Shown: in pieces, positions 7,973-15,438 of the stretch
Layout: the number at the start of each line of letters is the position of its first letter
Position numbering within the stretch: the first letter of the stretch is position 1
Source of the DNA: an uncultured Prevotella sp.
Lineage (GTDB): Bacteria; Bacteroidota; Bacteroidia; Bacteroidales; Bacteroidaceae
Assembly (NCBI GenBank): GCA_934230685.1
Contig: CAKQFF010000027.1
Location: 1 to 17,862, forward strand
Direction of reading: 5' to 3'
DNA length: 17,862 nucleotides
Translations under genes and position numbers: made by a program
Notes under the pieces: model-generated
Told to the model about the DNA's origin: nothing
Database searches by the model: none
The model's input: only the letters and a program-made list of their open reading frames with translations

Positions 7973-7980
7973 CAAAGATA
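7973..7980 (-). promoter_or_regulatory. Candidate -7 promoter element for the araC-type gene
   Basis: On the minus strand this reads TATCTTTG, followed by CAG, an exact match to the Bacteroidota -7 consensus TAnnTTTG. It lies 30 bases upstream of the start codon. I see no clear TTG in the -33 region; instead the small inverted repeat TAGTA-TG-TACTA (7998-8009) is there. Confidence 0.6.
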
Positions 7981-8022
7981 GTCATTATTACCGAATGTAG
8001 TATGTACTATTTGTCTGTTTTT

Positions 8023-8089
8023 CTGTTCAAAAGGTTAAAATTAAAACTTTCTAATATTCTAAGTCCGTCGTATGCACGTTTTTGAACAG
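8023..8089. promoter_or_regulatory. Perfect 10-bp inverted repeat in the araC-asd intergenic region
   Basis: CTGTTCAAAA (8023-8032) and its exact reverse complement TTTTGAACAG (8080-8089) are separated by 47 bases. They lie upstream of the araC -7 element and could be paired operator half-sites allowing DNA looping, perhaps autoregulatory. The 324-bp gap 7944-8267 otherwise holds only promoter-like elements and a second inverted repeat. Confidence 0.5.
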
Positions 8090-8130
8090 GCAAAATGGAA
8101 TATTGCCGCAAATCGTTATATTATTGCATG

Positions 8131-8154
8131 ATTAATGTCGTAATTGACATTAAT
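8131..8154. promoter_or_regulatory. Perfect 9-bp inverted repeat upstream of asd
   Basis: ATTAATGTC (8131-8139) and GACATTAAT (8146-8154) flank a 6-base spacer GTAATT. The 15-bp centre spacing and perfect symmetry look like a dimeric regulator site. It is 57 bases upstream of the asd -7 element. It is AT-rich, so some chance of coincidence remains. Confidence 0.5.
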
Positions 8155-8210
8155 ACACGGTAGACATGTATAAAATTGAAGTAAATGATGCTTAATAATA
8201 AGAAAATATG

Positions 8211-8218
8211 TAACTTTG
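8211..8218 (+). promoter_or_regulatory. Candidate -7 promoter element for asd
   Basis: TAACTTTG followed by CA matches the Bacteroidota TAnnTTTG -7 element and lies 50 bases before the asd ATG. The -33 region has no convincing TTTG at the usual spacing. Confidence 0.65.
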
Positions 8219-8267
8219 CACCTTGATTTACATACATAACGTATAACGCTTTTAAATAGATTTGAAC

Positions 8268-9278
8268 ATGAATGTAGCTATTGTTGGTGCGAGCGGAGCC
8301 GTAGGTCAAGAGTTCCTCCGTATTCTCGCAGAAAGAAATTTCCCGATTGATAACCTTGTGTTGTTCGGTTCTCACCGTTCAGCAGGTACTAAATATACTT
8401 TCAAAGGTAAGGAGTATGAAGTGAAGCTTCTCCAGCATAATGATGATTTCAAGGATATCGACGTGGCTTTCACATCAGCAGGTGGTGGCACTTCAAAGGA
8501 GTTTGCCGAGACTATCACAAAGTATGGTGCCGTGATGATTGACAATTCATCAGCTTTCCGCATGTGCGACGATGTGCCTTTGGTAGTGCCTGAATGCAAT
8601 GCTGCTGATGCTCTCAACCGTCCTCGTGGCATTATTGCCAATCCTAACTGTACCACTATAATGATGGTGGTAGTGTTGAAGCCTCTTGAGGAACTGAGTC
8701 ATATCAAGCGCATCCACATCGCAAGCTATCAGAGTGCGAGTGGTGCCGGTGCAGCTGCTATGGCTGAGTTGCAGCAGGAATACAAGGAGCTTGTCAACAA
8801 CGAGCCTGTGACTGTAAGCAAGTTCCCTCATCAGCTTGCATACAACGTTATTCCTCAGATTGATGTGTTCACCGACAACGGCTATACAAAGGAGGAGATG
8901 AAGATGTTCAACGAGACTCGCAAGATTATGCACAGTGATGTGCGCTGCTCTGCAATGTGCGTTCGTGTAAGTTCGTTGCGTTCTCACTCAGAGTCTGTGT
9001 GGATTGAGACAGAGAAGCCTATCTCGGTAGAGGAGGCACAGAAGGCAATCGCTGCCGCTCCTGGCTGTACACTCAAGGACGATCCTTCAAACCTTGTTTA
9101 TCCTATGCCGCTTGAGACTGCAGGCAAGGATGATGTGTTCGTGGGACGTGTGCGCAAGGATCTCGCTGATGACTGCGGCTTGACTTTCTGGCTCTCAGGC
9201 GACCAGATTCGCAAGGGTGCAGCACTCAATGCTGTGCAGATTGCAGAGTATCTGTATAGCGTAGGAAATATTAAGTAG
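8268..9278 (+). CDS. asd: Aspartate-semialdehyde dehydrogenase
   Basis: This 336-residue enzyme makes L-aspartate 4-semialdehyde from aspartyl phosphate with NADPH, the branch point to lysine/diaminopimelate, threonine and methionine. The N-terminal Rossmann motif is GASGAVGQ (7-14). The catalytic Cys is C128 in NPNCTT. SFR/SHRS-type phosphate-binding residues occur near 35-40 (FGSHRSAG), and SYQSASGAG precedes the substrate region. The C-terminal part includes [13 protein letters not shown] with the conserved catalytic-site His. Length is normal. The ATG at 8268 is preferred over an in-frame TTG at 8262 because it places the Rossmann strand at the very N-terminus. It stands alone, with its own promoter upstream and a strong terminator downstream. 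Confidence 0.97.
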   Translation: MNVAIVGASGAVGQEFLRILAERNFPIDNLVLFGSHRSAGTKYTFKGKEYEVKLLQHNDDFKDIDVAFTSAGGGTSKEFAETITKYGAVMIDNSSAFRMCDDVPLVVPECNAADALNRPRGIIANPNCTTIMMVVVLKPLEELSHIKRIHIASYQSASGAGAAAMAELQQEYKELVNNEPVTVSKFPHQLAYNVIPQIDVFTDNGYTKEEMKMFNETRKIMHSDVRCSAMCVRVSSLRSHSESVWIETEKPISVEEAQKAIAAAPGCTLKDDPSNLVYPMPLETAGKDDVFVGRVRKDLADDCGLTFWLSGDQIRKGAALNAVQIAEYLYSVGNIK

Positions 9279-9306
9279 TTTATAAATTATAATTTACAAT
9301 AAAAAT

Positions 9307-9366
9307 GGATGAGTATATGTCTATACACTATTGTTGAGTGTTTTGGCATATACTCATCCTTTTTTT
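9307..9366. terminator. Intrinsic terminator, probably bidirectional, between asd and the LytTR gene
   Basis: GGATGAGTATATG (9307-9319) pairs perfectly with CATATACTCATCC (9347-9359). An inner ACACT/AGTGT stem (9325-9329 and 9337-9341) lies in the loop, and seven T follow (9360-9366). Five A just before the left arm (9301-9305) give a T run for the minus strand, so it could also end the convergent response-regulator transcript. Confidence 0.9.
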
Positions 9367-9399
9367 CTTTTGTCTGTTAAGCTTGTAAGCGCAAGTTAA

Positions 9400-10161
9400 T
9401 TATCTTCCCAAATATTTGTCCTCAAGATATTTGCCGAGCGACTCTTTGTAAATGTCGCCAACGGGCAGATAGGTGTCCTTGTCCATTACGACGCGGTTTT
9501 TGGTTACCTCTTGCACCTGTCGCATGTTTACTATATATGAGCGGTGGATGCGTAGGAAATGTGAAGGCAGATGTTCCTCCATCTTTTTCATGCTGAGCAA
9601 CACAATGAGTGGTCGCTGCTCCAGAATATGCACCTTAAGGTATTCCGACATTCCCTCAATATAGCGTATGGTTGAAATGTCAACACGCACAACACGATGG
9701 TCGGTCTTAAGGAAAAGATCGTCGTTGTTGGCTGATGGCAATGGTGTGGTTGTCTGCCCAATGGCATTGGGCTGGGATGAATGAGCCATGCCTACATTGT
9801 TTTCAAGTTCATACCGTTTCTTCACTTTCATTGCCGCACGTCGGAAATCGTCGAGGCTGAATGGCTTGAGCAGATAGTCCACAGCATCAACCTTGTAGCC
9901 ATCTACGGCATACTCCGAGTATGCCGTGGTGAACACCACAATGGGCGGAGCTGCCAGTGAGCGAACGAAGTCCATGCCGTTTATGTCGGGCATGTTGATG
10001 TCAACGAAAATGGCATCCACTTGCTCGTTGTCCATTATCTCGCGTGCTTCCATGGCGCTAAGGCATTGTCCCACGATTTCAAAGTATGGTATCTTTGTGG
10101 CGTAGGCGGCGAGCTGCTGCAAGGCGAGTGGTTCGTCATCTATAACAAGGATTCTAATCAT
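9400..10161 (-). CDS. LytTR family response regulator
   Basis: This 253-residue two-component response regulator has a receiver domain (about 2-117) and a LytTR DNA-binding domain (about 148-250). Receiver residues are visible: acidic pair in VIDDEP (8-9), phospho-acceptor D54 in FVDINMP, T79, and K99 in LLKPF. The LytTR part shows the family segment FLRIHRSYIVN (202-212). An upstream Met (10209) would add 16 residues overlapping the kinase end; the start at 10161 is chosen because it gives the canonical receiver start MIRILVIDDEP and lies 13 bases after the kinase stop. It is co-transcribed with the kinase. The regulated genes cannot be read from this window; there are no adjacent transport or peptidase genes to point to a target. 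Confidence 0.95.
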   Translation of the reverse strand: MIRILVIDDEPLALQQLAAYATKIPYFEIVGQCLSAMEAREIMDNEQVDAIFVDINMPDINGMDFVRSLAAPPIVVFTTAYSEYAVDGYKVDAVDYLLKPFSLDDFRRAAMKVKKRYELENNVGMAHSSQPNAIGQTTTPLPSANNDDLFLKTDHRVVRVDISTIRYIEGMSEYLKVHILEQRPLIVLLSMKKMEEHLPSHFLRIHRSYIVNMRQVQEVTKNRVVMDKDTYLPVGDIYKESLGKYLEDKYLGR

Positions 10162-10174
10162 ATATATATTCAGT

Positions 10175-11311
10175 CTATTTATTGTTGTTTGGTGCCAGTG
10201 GAATGTCAAGCTCTACCTCGTAGATGTCTTTTCCTTCCTTTATGTCTAATTTGTAATTCTCTGGGAATCGCAGGTCAAGTCGTTTGCGCACGTTTACAAG
10301 TCCCATGCCTCCATCCTTCTTTTCTTCCTCCGGTTGTGGAGGTCGGCTGTTGCGGCAGCTGAAGAGCAGTCGGTCGTTGCTTATGTTTATTGTAACTTCT
10401 ACAAACGAATCAGTGCGGTAGCTTATGCCGTGCTTGAAGGCGTTCTCTACGAATATGATGAGCATTAGTGGCGGCATCATAAGGTCGGGCAGAGTGTCGG
10501 GGGTGTTGACATCAATGCGCACGCGGTCGGTATAGCGTAGTCGCATCAGTCGCACATAGTTTTGCAGAAACTGCACTTCGCGTGGCAAGGCAACGAGTTT
10601 GTTGTTTCCTTCGTAGAGGATGTAGCGCATCATCTTCGACAATTCCACGATTGTCGACTTAGCCCTTTCGGGATTGATGTCGACAAGAGCGTGGATATTG
10701 TTGAGGGTATTCATAAAGAAATGCGGATTCACCTGATACCTAAGATACTTGAGTTGTCGCTCCAAGTTGTGTCGCTCTATTTCCACGAGAACCTTGGCAT
10801 CCTCTTGCGATTTGAAATATAGTTTTACACCAAGGTTCATGCCCATGAGCAGAAGTCCCCCAAATATAGCCACCATTTCTCCTGGACCCATGATTGGCAA
10901 AGGGCCGACTGGACGCATTTCTGGATCATGTTTGGTCTGGCGCACAATATCGGGGCGCTTGTCTTCGTATACAATTATCTCTTCGCCTGGATACCACCTT
11001 TCTCGCTTGTCTTGGTCGTGAGATGGGCGAATAAGCCATAGACACAACATCGCAACCATGAGCAGGCCCATGCTGAGTGTTGTGTAAAGGCAGGTGCGCC
11101 GTTTCAATATGAGTAGTGGGGCAAGCAGGAAGTTGTGTATGGCGAACATGACAATCCACACAGTATAGAATTTCCATGCGTTGAGTATTTCTGCCCACGA
11201 GAAGTCGATGTCTGGGTTGCCAGACATTCGCATATACAGTCCCATCACGGGTGACAGATAGATGACTATCCACATTATTGTATATATAACGTGTTCCTTG
11301 CGGTAGTTCAT
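10175..11311 (-). CDS. LytS/YehU-type sensor histidine kinase
   Basis: This 378-residue membrane kinase is the probable partner of the LytTR regulator downstream. It has four hydrophobic segments (about 8-25, 47-69, 74-94, 143-165). A periplasmic or cytoplasmic charged loop (about 95-140) and a short coiled segment (167-188) join them to a His_kinase domain, where H197 in QVNPHFFMN is the phospho-accepting His. The ATP-binding domain has an N-box at PPLMLIIFVENAFKHG (N290) and a G-box GGMGLVNVRKRL (334-345). I chose the ATG at 11311, not the one at 11344, because a TACATTTG promoter element lies at 11332-11339, between the two. No known sensor domain is visible apart from the membrane segments, so the signal is unknown. 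Confidence 0.94.
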   Translation of the reverse strand: MNYRKEHVIYTIMWIVIYLSPVMGLYMRMSGNPDIDFSWAEILNAWKFYTVWIVMFAIHNFLLAPLLILKRRTCLYTTLSMGLLMVAMLCLWLIRPSHDQDKRERWYPGEEIIVYEDKRPDIVRQTKHDPEMRPVGPLPIMGPGEMVAIFGGLLLMGMNLGVKLYFKSQEDAKVLVEIERHNLERQLKYLRYQVNPHFFMNTLNNIHALVDINPERAKSTIVELSKMMRYILYEGNNKLVALPREVQFLQNYVRLMRLRYTDRVRIDVNTPDTLPDLMMPPLMLIIFVENAFKHGISYRTDSFVEVTINISNDRLLFSCRNSRPPQPEEEKKDGGMGLVNVRKRLDLRFPENYKLDIKEGKDIYEVELDIPLAPNNNK

Positions 11312-11331
11312 TTTGCTTGAGTTTAACTGGG

Positions 11332-11339
11332 CAAATGTA
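11332..11339 (-). promoter_or_regulatory. Candidate -7 promoter element for the kinase/regulator operon
   Basis: On the minus strand this reads TACATTTG followed by CC, an exact fit to TAnnTTTG, 20 bases upstream of the chosen kinase ATG. It supports the shorter kinase start. Confidence 0.55.
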
Positions 11340-11431
11340 TACATATCTTATAAATTGGAGAAATAAATTCAACGAATGGGTGAATATTTTAAGTAACCTG
11401 TGGGTGTTGACTTCTGGTGCTTAAAAACTTG

Positions 11432-11905
11432 TTAGTATTCAGTCTTTTCAGTATTCTTTTTCCACATGCGGAAGGCCTCTATTGCTTCTGCGCCGAGTAA
11501 ACGTTCCATAGTCTTATGGCGTTTGGTTGGCGGCAATGCTATCTCTTTATAAATGAAGTCGTCGTCGAAGCCTATGGCGGCAGCGTCCTTTCTGTCGTTG
11601 GCATAGTAGATATGGTCGAGATGCGCCCAATATATAGCACCAAGGCACATGGGGCAGGGTTCGCATGATGTGTAAATGTCGCATCCGCTGAGGTCGAAAG
11701 TGCCAAGTAGGCGTGTTGCCTTACGGATGCAGTTCACCTCAGCATGGGCTGTAGGGTCGTTGTCGATGGTTACACTGTTGGATGCTTCGGCTATAATTTC
11801 GTTGCCACGTGCTATGACGGCACCAAACGGACCGCCACCAGTGCGCACGCTTTGCTCTGATAGGGCAATGGCGCGGCGCATGAATTCTAATTTCTTTTCT
11901 TCCAT
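11432..11905 (-). CDS. guaD: Guanine deaminase (cytidine deaminase fold)
   Basis: This 157-residue zinc deaminase is predicted to convert guanine to xanthine. Zinc site: H54 in TAHAEVN with proton-shuttle E56, and C84 and C87 in CEPCPMC. The segments TSCEPCPMCLGAIYWA and GFDDDFIYKEI, the length, and the Tyr-ending C-terminus (KTEY) resemble Bacillus-type GuaD, in which the C-terminal tail closes the active site. This favours GuaD over the tRNA adenosine deaminase TadA, which shares the core motifs. It is the last gene of a minus-strand run, 27 bases after the M20 deacylase. Purine deamination has no obvious link to its neighbours, so the grouping may be incidental. Confidence 0.87.
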   Translation of the reverse strand: MEEKKLEFMRRAIALSEQSVRTGGGPFGAVIARGNEIIAEASNSVTIDNDPTAHAEVNCIRKATRLLGTFDLSGCDIYTSCEPCPMCLGAIYWAHLDHIYYANDRKDAAAIGFDDDFIYKEIALPPTKRHKTMERLLGAEAIEAFRMWKKNTEKTEY

Positions 11906-11932
11906 AAAAGTTGTTTAATGTTATGTTTGTTT

Positions 11933-12988
11933 TTATCCTATCAGTTCTACGTATGTCCTAATAGCGTCTTCTATCTCACTAATTCGTATGAACTCATCAG
12001 CAGAATGAGAACGTGAAGACTCGCCAGGACCAAGTTTCAACGACTCCCATGGCATGAGAGCCTGGTCGCTGAGTGTGGGTGATCCGAAAGGTTGCTTGCC
12101 CATGCTTATGAGCCGTTGCACAAGAGGATGACTCATAGCTATGCTTGAGGAGTGAAGACGGAAGGAACGGGCTTTGCATTCGTTGCGTATGTTGGAGCAT
12201 ATGAACTCGTATACCTCCTCATTGGTGTAAAGTTCGTTGGTGCGCACATCCACAATGGCTCGACACTCGTCGGGCACCACATTGTGCTGAGTGCCAGCGT
12301 TGATAACTGTGGCATTCATCACTGTAGGTCCGAGAAAATCGCTAATGCGCTTAAATCTAAAGTCGCGTATCCATACAAGGTCGTCGAGCATTGCATACAG
12401 AGCGTTGATGCCCTCGCCACGGGCTGCATGTCCGCTCTTGCCGTGGGATGTTATGTCAAGCACCATAAGTCCCTTTTCTGCCACGGCAGGCTGCATCCCC
12501 GTTGGCTCGCCTACGATAGCCACATCAATATGTGGCAACAGAGGTATGGCGCGGCTTATGCCGTCCTTGCCCGACACTTCTTCCTCTGCCGATGCGAGAT
12601 ACATTATATTATAGTCAAGGTTGTCCCGAGTGGAGAGGATGCGGAAAGCCTGTAGTAAGGCTACGAGTCCTCCGCCACAGTCGTTGGAACCTAGTCCATA
12701 GAGTGTGTCATCTTCAATAGTGGGCGAGTAAGGGTTGCGTGTCCACGAAGCCACTGGGCGCACGGTGTCTATATGTGCGTTAAGCAGTAGTGTGGGTTTT
12801 GATGTATCATGGTGTGGTGGCTCTACCCATACGTTGTTTGCTTCGCGGTGTGGAGCAAAGCCAAGTCGTTTTAGCTCTGTTTCCATAATGTCAGCTGCGG
12901 CTTTTTCGTCGCGGCTTGTCGATGGTGTTGCTATGAGTCGTTGCAGTAGGTCTACGGCATCATCTGTGTATTGTTTGATGTTGTCCAT
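11933..12988 (-). CDS. argE: M20 family metallo-deacylase, ArgE-like
   Basis: This 351-residue zinc amidohydrolase belongs to the M20/ArgE/DapE family. Metal ligands and catalytic residues are visible: H72 and D74 in NAHIDTV, bridging D103 in GSNDCGG, catalytic E135 with E136 in SAEEEVSG, E161 in VGEPTG, and the last His (H328) in SRSHSADEF. The dimerisation domain is about 178-285, with GKSGHAARGEG. Bacteroidota arginine synthesis goes through N-succinyl (or N-acetyl) citrulline, and M20 proteins of this type are thought to remove that acyl group; the exact substrate here is an inference. It begins 3 bases after the cutC stop, so the two are almost certainly co-transcribed. No other arginine genes are visible. 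A general peptidase role is the main alternative. Confidence 0.83.
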   Translation of the reverse strand: MDNIKQYTDDAVDLLQRLIATPSTSRDEKAAADIMETELKRLGFAPHREANNVWVEPPHHDTSKPTLLLNAHIDTVRPVASWTRNPYSPTIEDDTLYGLGSNDCGGGLVALLQAFRILSTRDNLDYNIMYLASAEEEVSGKDGISRAIPLLPHIDVAIVGEPTGMQPAVAEKGLMVLDITSHGKSGHAARGEGINALYAMLDDLVWIRDFRFKRISDFLGPTVMNATVINAGTQHNVVPDECRAIVDVRTNELYTNEEVYEFICSNIRNECKARSFRLHSSSIAMSHPLVQRLISMGKQPFGSPTLSDQALMPWESLKLGPGESSRSHSADEFIRISEIEDAIRTYVELIG

Positions 12989-12991
12989 GTA

Positions 12992-13750
12992 TTATAATAT
13001 TATGTTGTCGAGTTGGTGTATAGTTGCTCTCACTCTTTCGGCTGACGTGTACATGAGTGTAGATTCGTCAGCTCCGCTGTCGCCCATGTACACATCACTG
13101 TTGATGTATTCCATATGGCTCTTCACAGGTGTGCGTGCAGAGAAGTGAAACTCGCTTACTCCACTTTGTTCTTGAATCTTGCGTATGTTGTTCTCGTTTA
13201 CTCCACATCCTGCAAGTATTATGATTTTACCGTCGGCTTGCTTCTGAAGCTCCTTGAGCAAAGATATACCTTGTTCGGCAGTAGGCTGTTGTCCGGATGT
13301 GAGCACACGGTCGATGCCAAGTTCTATCAGTTGGCTAAGGGCTTTATATGGGTCGTTGCAGCGGTCGAATGCGCGATGGAATGTCACCGACATTCCTTTG
13401 GCGGCAGTCACGAGTCGATGGCATTGTTCCATATCTACAGATCCGTCAGCTTTAAGGCATCCTATCACCACGCCATCCACGCCAAGCTCACGACACATCT
13501 TGATGTCTTCCTCCATGCGCTCCACTTCAAGCGGAGTGTAGAGGAAGTCGCCACCACGTGGACGTATGATGACGTGCAGGCGTGTAGTGGTAAGTAGGCG
13601 TCGTGCCACCTTTATTTCTCCATAAGATGGGGTGGTGCCTCCTTCGGGTATTCCGGCGCATAGTTCCACACGGTTGGCTCCACCTTCTTGTGCGGCAATG
13701 CAGCTCTCAACGCCGTTGGCACATATCTCAAACTGAAATTTCTTTTTCAT
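12992..13750 (-). CDS. cutC: CutC family protein
   Basis: This 252-residue TIM-barrel protein is named for a proposed role in copper homeostasis; that role is not well settled for bacterial members. Family marks are FEICANGVES (7-16), RVELCAGIPEGGTTPS (27-42), IRPRGGDFLY (62-71), VTFHRAFDRCNDP (122-134), RVLTSGQ (148-154) and the glycine-rich GCGVNENNI (181-189), with EFHFSAR near 200. Length is usual. It is the first gene of the cutC-argE-guaD run. Nothing in the run suggests metal handling, so a metabolic role is as likely as a copper role. Confidence 0.93.
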   Translation of the reverse strand: MKKKFQFEICANGVESCIAAQEGGANRVELCAGIPEGGTTPSYGEIKVARRLLTTTRLHVIIRPRGGDFLYTPLEVERMEEDIKMCRELGVDGVVIGCLKADGSVDMEQCHRLVTAAKGMSVTFHRAFDRCNDPYKALSQLIELGIDRVLTSGQQPTAEQGISLLKELQKQADGKIIILAGCGVNENNIRKIQEQSGVSEFHFSARTPVKSHMEYINSDVYMGDSGADESTLMYTSAERVRATIHQLDNIIL

Positions 13751-13783
13751 GTAGTGTGTTGCTTATTGTTTCTTTATCGACTA

Positions 13784-13791
13784 CGAATATA
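13784..13791 (-). promoter_or_regulatory. Weak candidate -7 element for the cutC run
   Basis: On the minus strand this reads TATATTCG, one base away from TAnnTTTG, 33 bases before the cutC ATG. The 189-bp divergent gap (13751-13939) shows no stronger candidate for either side. Confidence 0.3.
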
Positions 13792-13939
13792 CGGTAAAAA
13801 AACGATTACTGCAAATTTTCATGGCATTAACTATGTGTACACCATGCTAATATGCCGATAGGTTATTAATGAATGTTAATCTTGTTCATAAAGTCAAGTT
13901 TTTCTCGTTACTATAGTATAAACAATAAATAATATAGGT

Positions 13940-14467
13940 TTGAACGAAAAGGAATTTGAACATATCGCCCCACAGTTGCGTCGACGTGCTATAGCAGCCG
14001 CACGTAGCTGTGGACTCGACAGCGACGAAGCGGAGGATGTGGCACAAGATGTGCTACTGAAGCTTTGGTCGCTGCGTGAAGATATTGCTTCAAATGTAGC
14101 GGTTGGCCCTCAGCGTACTACGTCCGAACGCATGGCTGCTTTTGCCTACGTGGCTGCCCGCAACCTTTCTCTCGATTGTATGCGCAAACGTCATACAGTG
14201 TCAATAACCGATCGTCCCGTGATTGACGAACGCAATGCTCAACCTGATGTTGTGCTTGAGAATGCCGAAAACGAGCGTTGGTTTGAAAGTAAGTGCCGTT
14301 CATTGCCATCCACGGAATACCGTGTGCTTAACTTGCGTCAGGTGGAACGGCGTAGCGACGAAGAAATAGCTGCTATTCTTGGTATTGGTGTCTCTTCTGT
14401 GCCGACACTATTGTCGAGAGCGCGAAGGAAACTGCTTGAGGCGGTGAGGAAGCGTGGATTAGGCTGA
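13940..14467 (+). CDS. ECF-like RNA polymerase sigma-70 factor
   Basis: This 175-residue alternative sigma factor has region 2 (about 9-86, with DEAEDVAQDVLLKLWS) and region 4 (about 112-172, with DEEIAAILGIGVSSVPTLLSRARRKL cut here as the helix-turn-helix). No region 3 is present, as in extracytoplasmic-function sigma factors. The only plausible start in frame is TTG at 13940: the nearest upstream in-frame stop is at 13919-13921 and no ATG occurs before residue 65, inside region 2. A TTG start may keep its level low. The next gene encodes a membrane protein with an anti-sigma-like layout, so the pair probably forms a signal-responsive switch. It is unlike the usual PUL sigma factors in its neighbours, since no FecR-type gene or susC follows. 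Confidence 0.9.
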   Translation: MNEKEFEHIAPQLRRRAIAAARSCGLDSDEAEDVAQDVLLKLWSLREDIASNVAVGPQRTTSERMAAFAYVAARNLSLDCMRKRHTVSITDRPVIDERNAQPDVVLENAENERWFESKCRSLPSTEYRVLNLRQVERRSDEEIAAILGIGVSSVPTLLSRARRKLLEAVRKRGLG

Positions 14468-14512
14468 GAGGAATAGTAAGCAAGTTAAGTTGGCAAAAAG
14501 AAAACAAAATAA

Positions 14513-14538
14513 AACTCGGTTAAATAATAAACTGAGTT
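14513..14538 (+). promoter_or_regulatory. Small hairpin between the sigma factor and membrane protein genes
   Basis: AACTCGGTT (14513-14521) can pair with AACTGAGTT (14530-14538), with one G-U pair, around an AT-rich 8-base loop. It sits in the 114-bp gap after the sigma gene. No T tract follows. It may affect relative expression of the two genes. Confidence 0.35.
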
Positions 14539-14581
14539 AAGTTCCAAAAGAATTAACGACTAATAATTAATAATTTAAGAT

Positions 14582-15367
14582 ATGACCCGACAAGAAGCAT
14601 CAATACTTATCACTCGTTTTCTCGACGGCAATACAACCGTAGAGGAAGAGGTGGTTCTCGCCCGTTATTTGCGCGATGCTCGCGACTTACCCGATGAATG
14701 GAGGGCATATCGCGAAATGTTCGCCTACTTTGATAGTGGAATGCCATTAGGCGAATTGCCTGAATTTGACGGGTGCGCAACAAATGCTGACGCGCAAAAT
14801 AAGACAAGCGACTCTGACGTTTGCAATCAACAAGTTTCGCATCGCCATAAACTCTACAGGATAGCTGAATGGGTAGTGGCTGCTGCCGCTGCTGTGGCTC
14901 TGATGGTAGTGATGCACAGGCCGTATGGCATGGAACCTTCAGTACCTGCTAATAATATAATGTATAGCCATGTGGCAGAACCAAAGGATTCGGCCATACA
15001 GGAGCAGATGCCAGAGGCAGAGCTTGAACATCGACATGAGAACAAACTCCGCAAACAGGACAATTCCCATAGGAAAGCAAAAACTCGCAAGGAGGATGCC
15101 GGACAGCGTATATTGCGTCATCGCTATGATGTGGCTCCGCCAAAACGCTACTTTGCTACGGCTACAGAACAGGTTGCTGATAGCTTCCTCATGGAGTCTG
15201 ATCGACTTATCGCAGAACAAAAAGAACTTGTGGAAGAACAAGAAAAGTTGTATGAGGATGTACAGGAACTGGAGAAAATCATACAGGAGACGATACGTCT
15301 TGTGGATGACGCCCGAAATGAACTTATAGCAAATGGCGATTTTGAGGATTATGACGACAGCATGTAG
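14582..15367 (+). CDS. Single-pass membrane protein, putative anti-sigma factor with periplasmic coiled coil
   Basis: I do not recognise a named family for this 261-residue protein. The N-terminal cytoplasmic part (1-90) begins with a helical segment (ILITRFLDGNTTVEEEVVL) like that of Bacteroidota anti-sigma and FecR-type proteins. One membrane segment is at about 92-112. The periplasmic part is basic (about 150-190), then a long charged coiled coil (about 200-248, rich in Glu and Leu with ELVEEQEKLYEDVQELEK), ending in acidic FEDYDDSM. It lies directly after an ECF-like sigma gene, so holding that sigma factor at the membrane is the natural role, but this is inferred. There is no FecR/DUF4974 domain and no HxxxCxxC zinc motif. 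The coiled coil could serve for oligomerisation or signal sensing. Confidence 0.75.
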   Translation: MTRQEASILITRFLDGNTTVEEEVVLARYLRDARDLPDEWRAYREMFAYFDSGMPLGELPEFDGCATNADAQNKTSDSDVCNQQVSHRHKLYRIAEWVVAAAAAVALMVVMHRPYGMEPSVPANNIMYSHVAEPKDSAIQEQMPEAELEHRHENKLRKQDNSHRKAKTRKEDAGQRILRHRYDVAPPKRYFATATEQVADSFLMESDRLIAEQKELVEEQEKLYEDVQELEKIIQETIRLVDDARNELIANGDFEDYDDSM

Positions 15368-15438
15368 ATTGCTGTGCTTTCTTCCTTATTGGCTAATGAA
15401 TACATACACAATTATTAAAAACCCCAAAAAACGAAAAT

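Noticed and set aside
9400-11311. LytTR two-component pair as controller of the galactan PUL
   Set aside because: It is separated by the AraC gene and asd with a strong terminator, and PULs normally use hybrid sensors or ECF factors; nothing in the sequence links them.
12152-12655. 167-residue open frame opposite the M20 gene
   Set aside because: It is a shadow of a gene with all catalytic residues intact.
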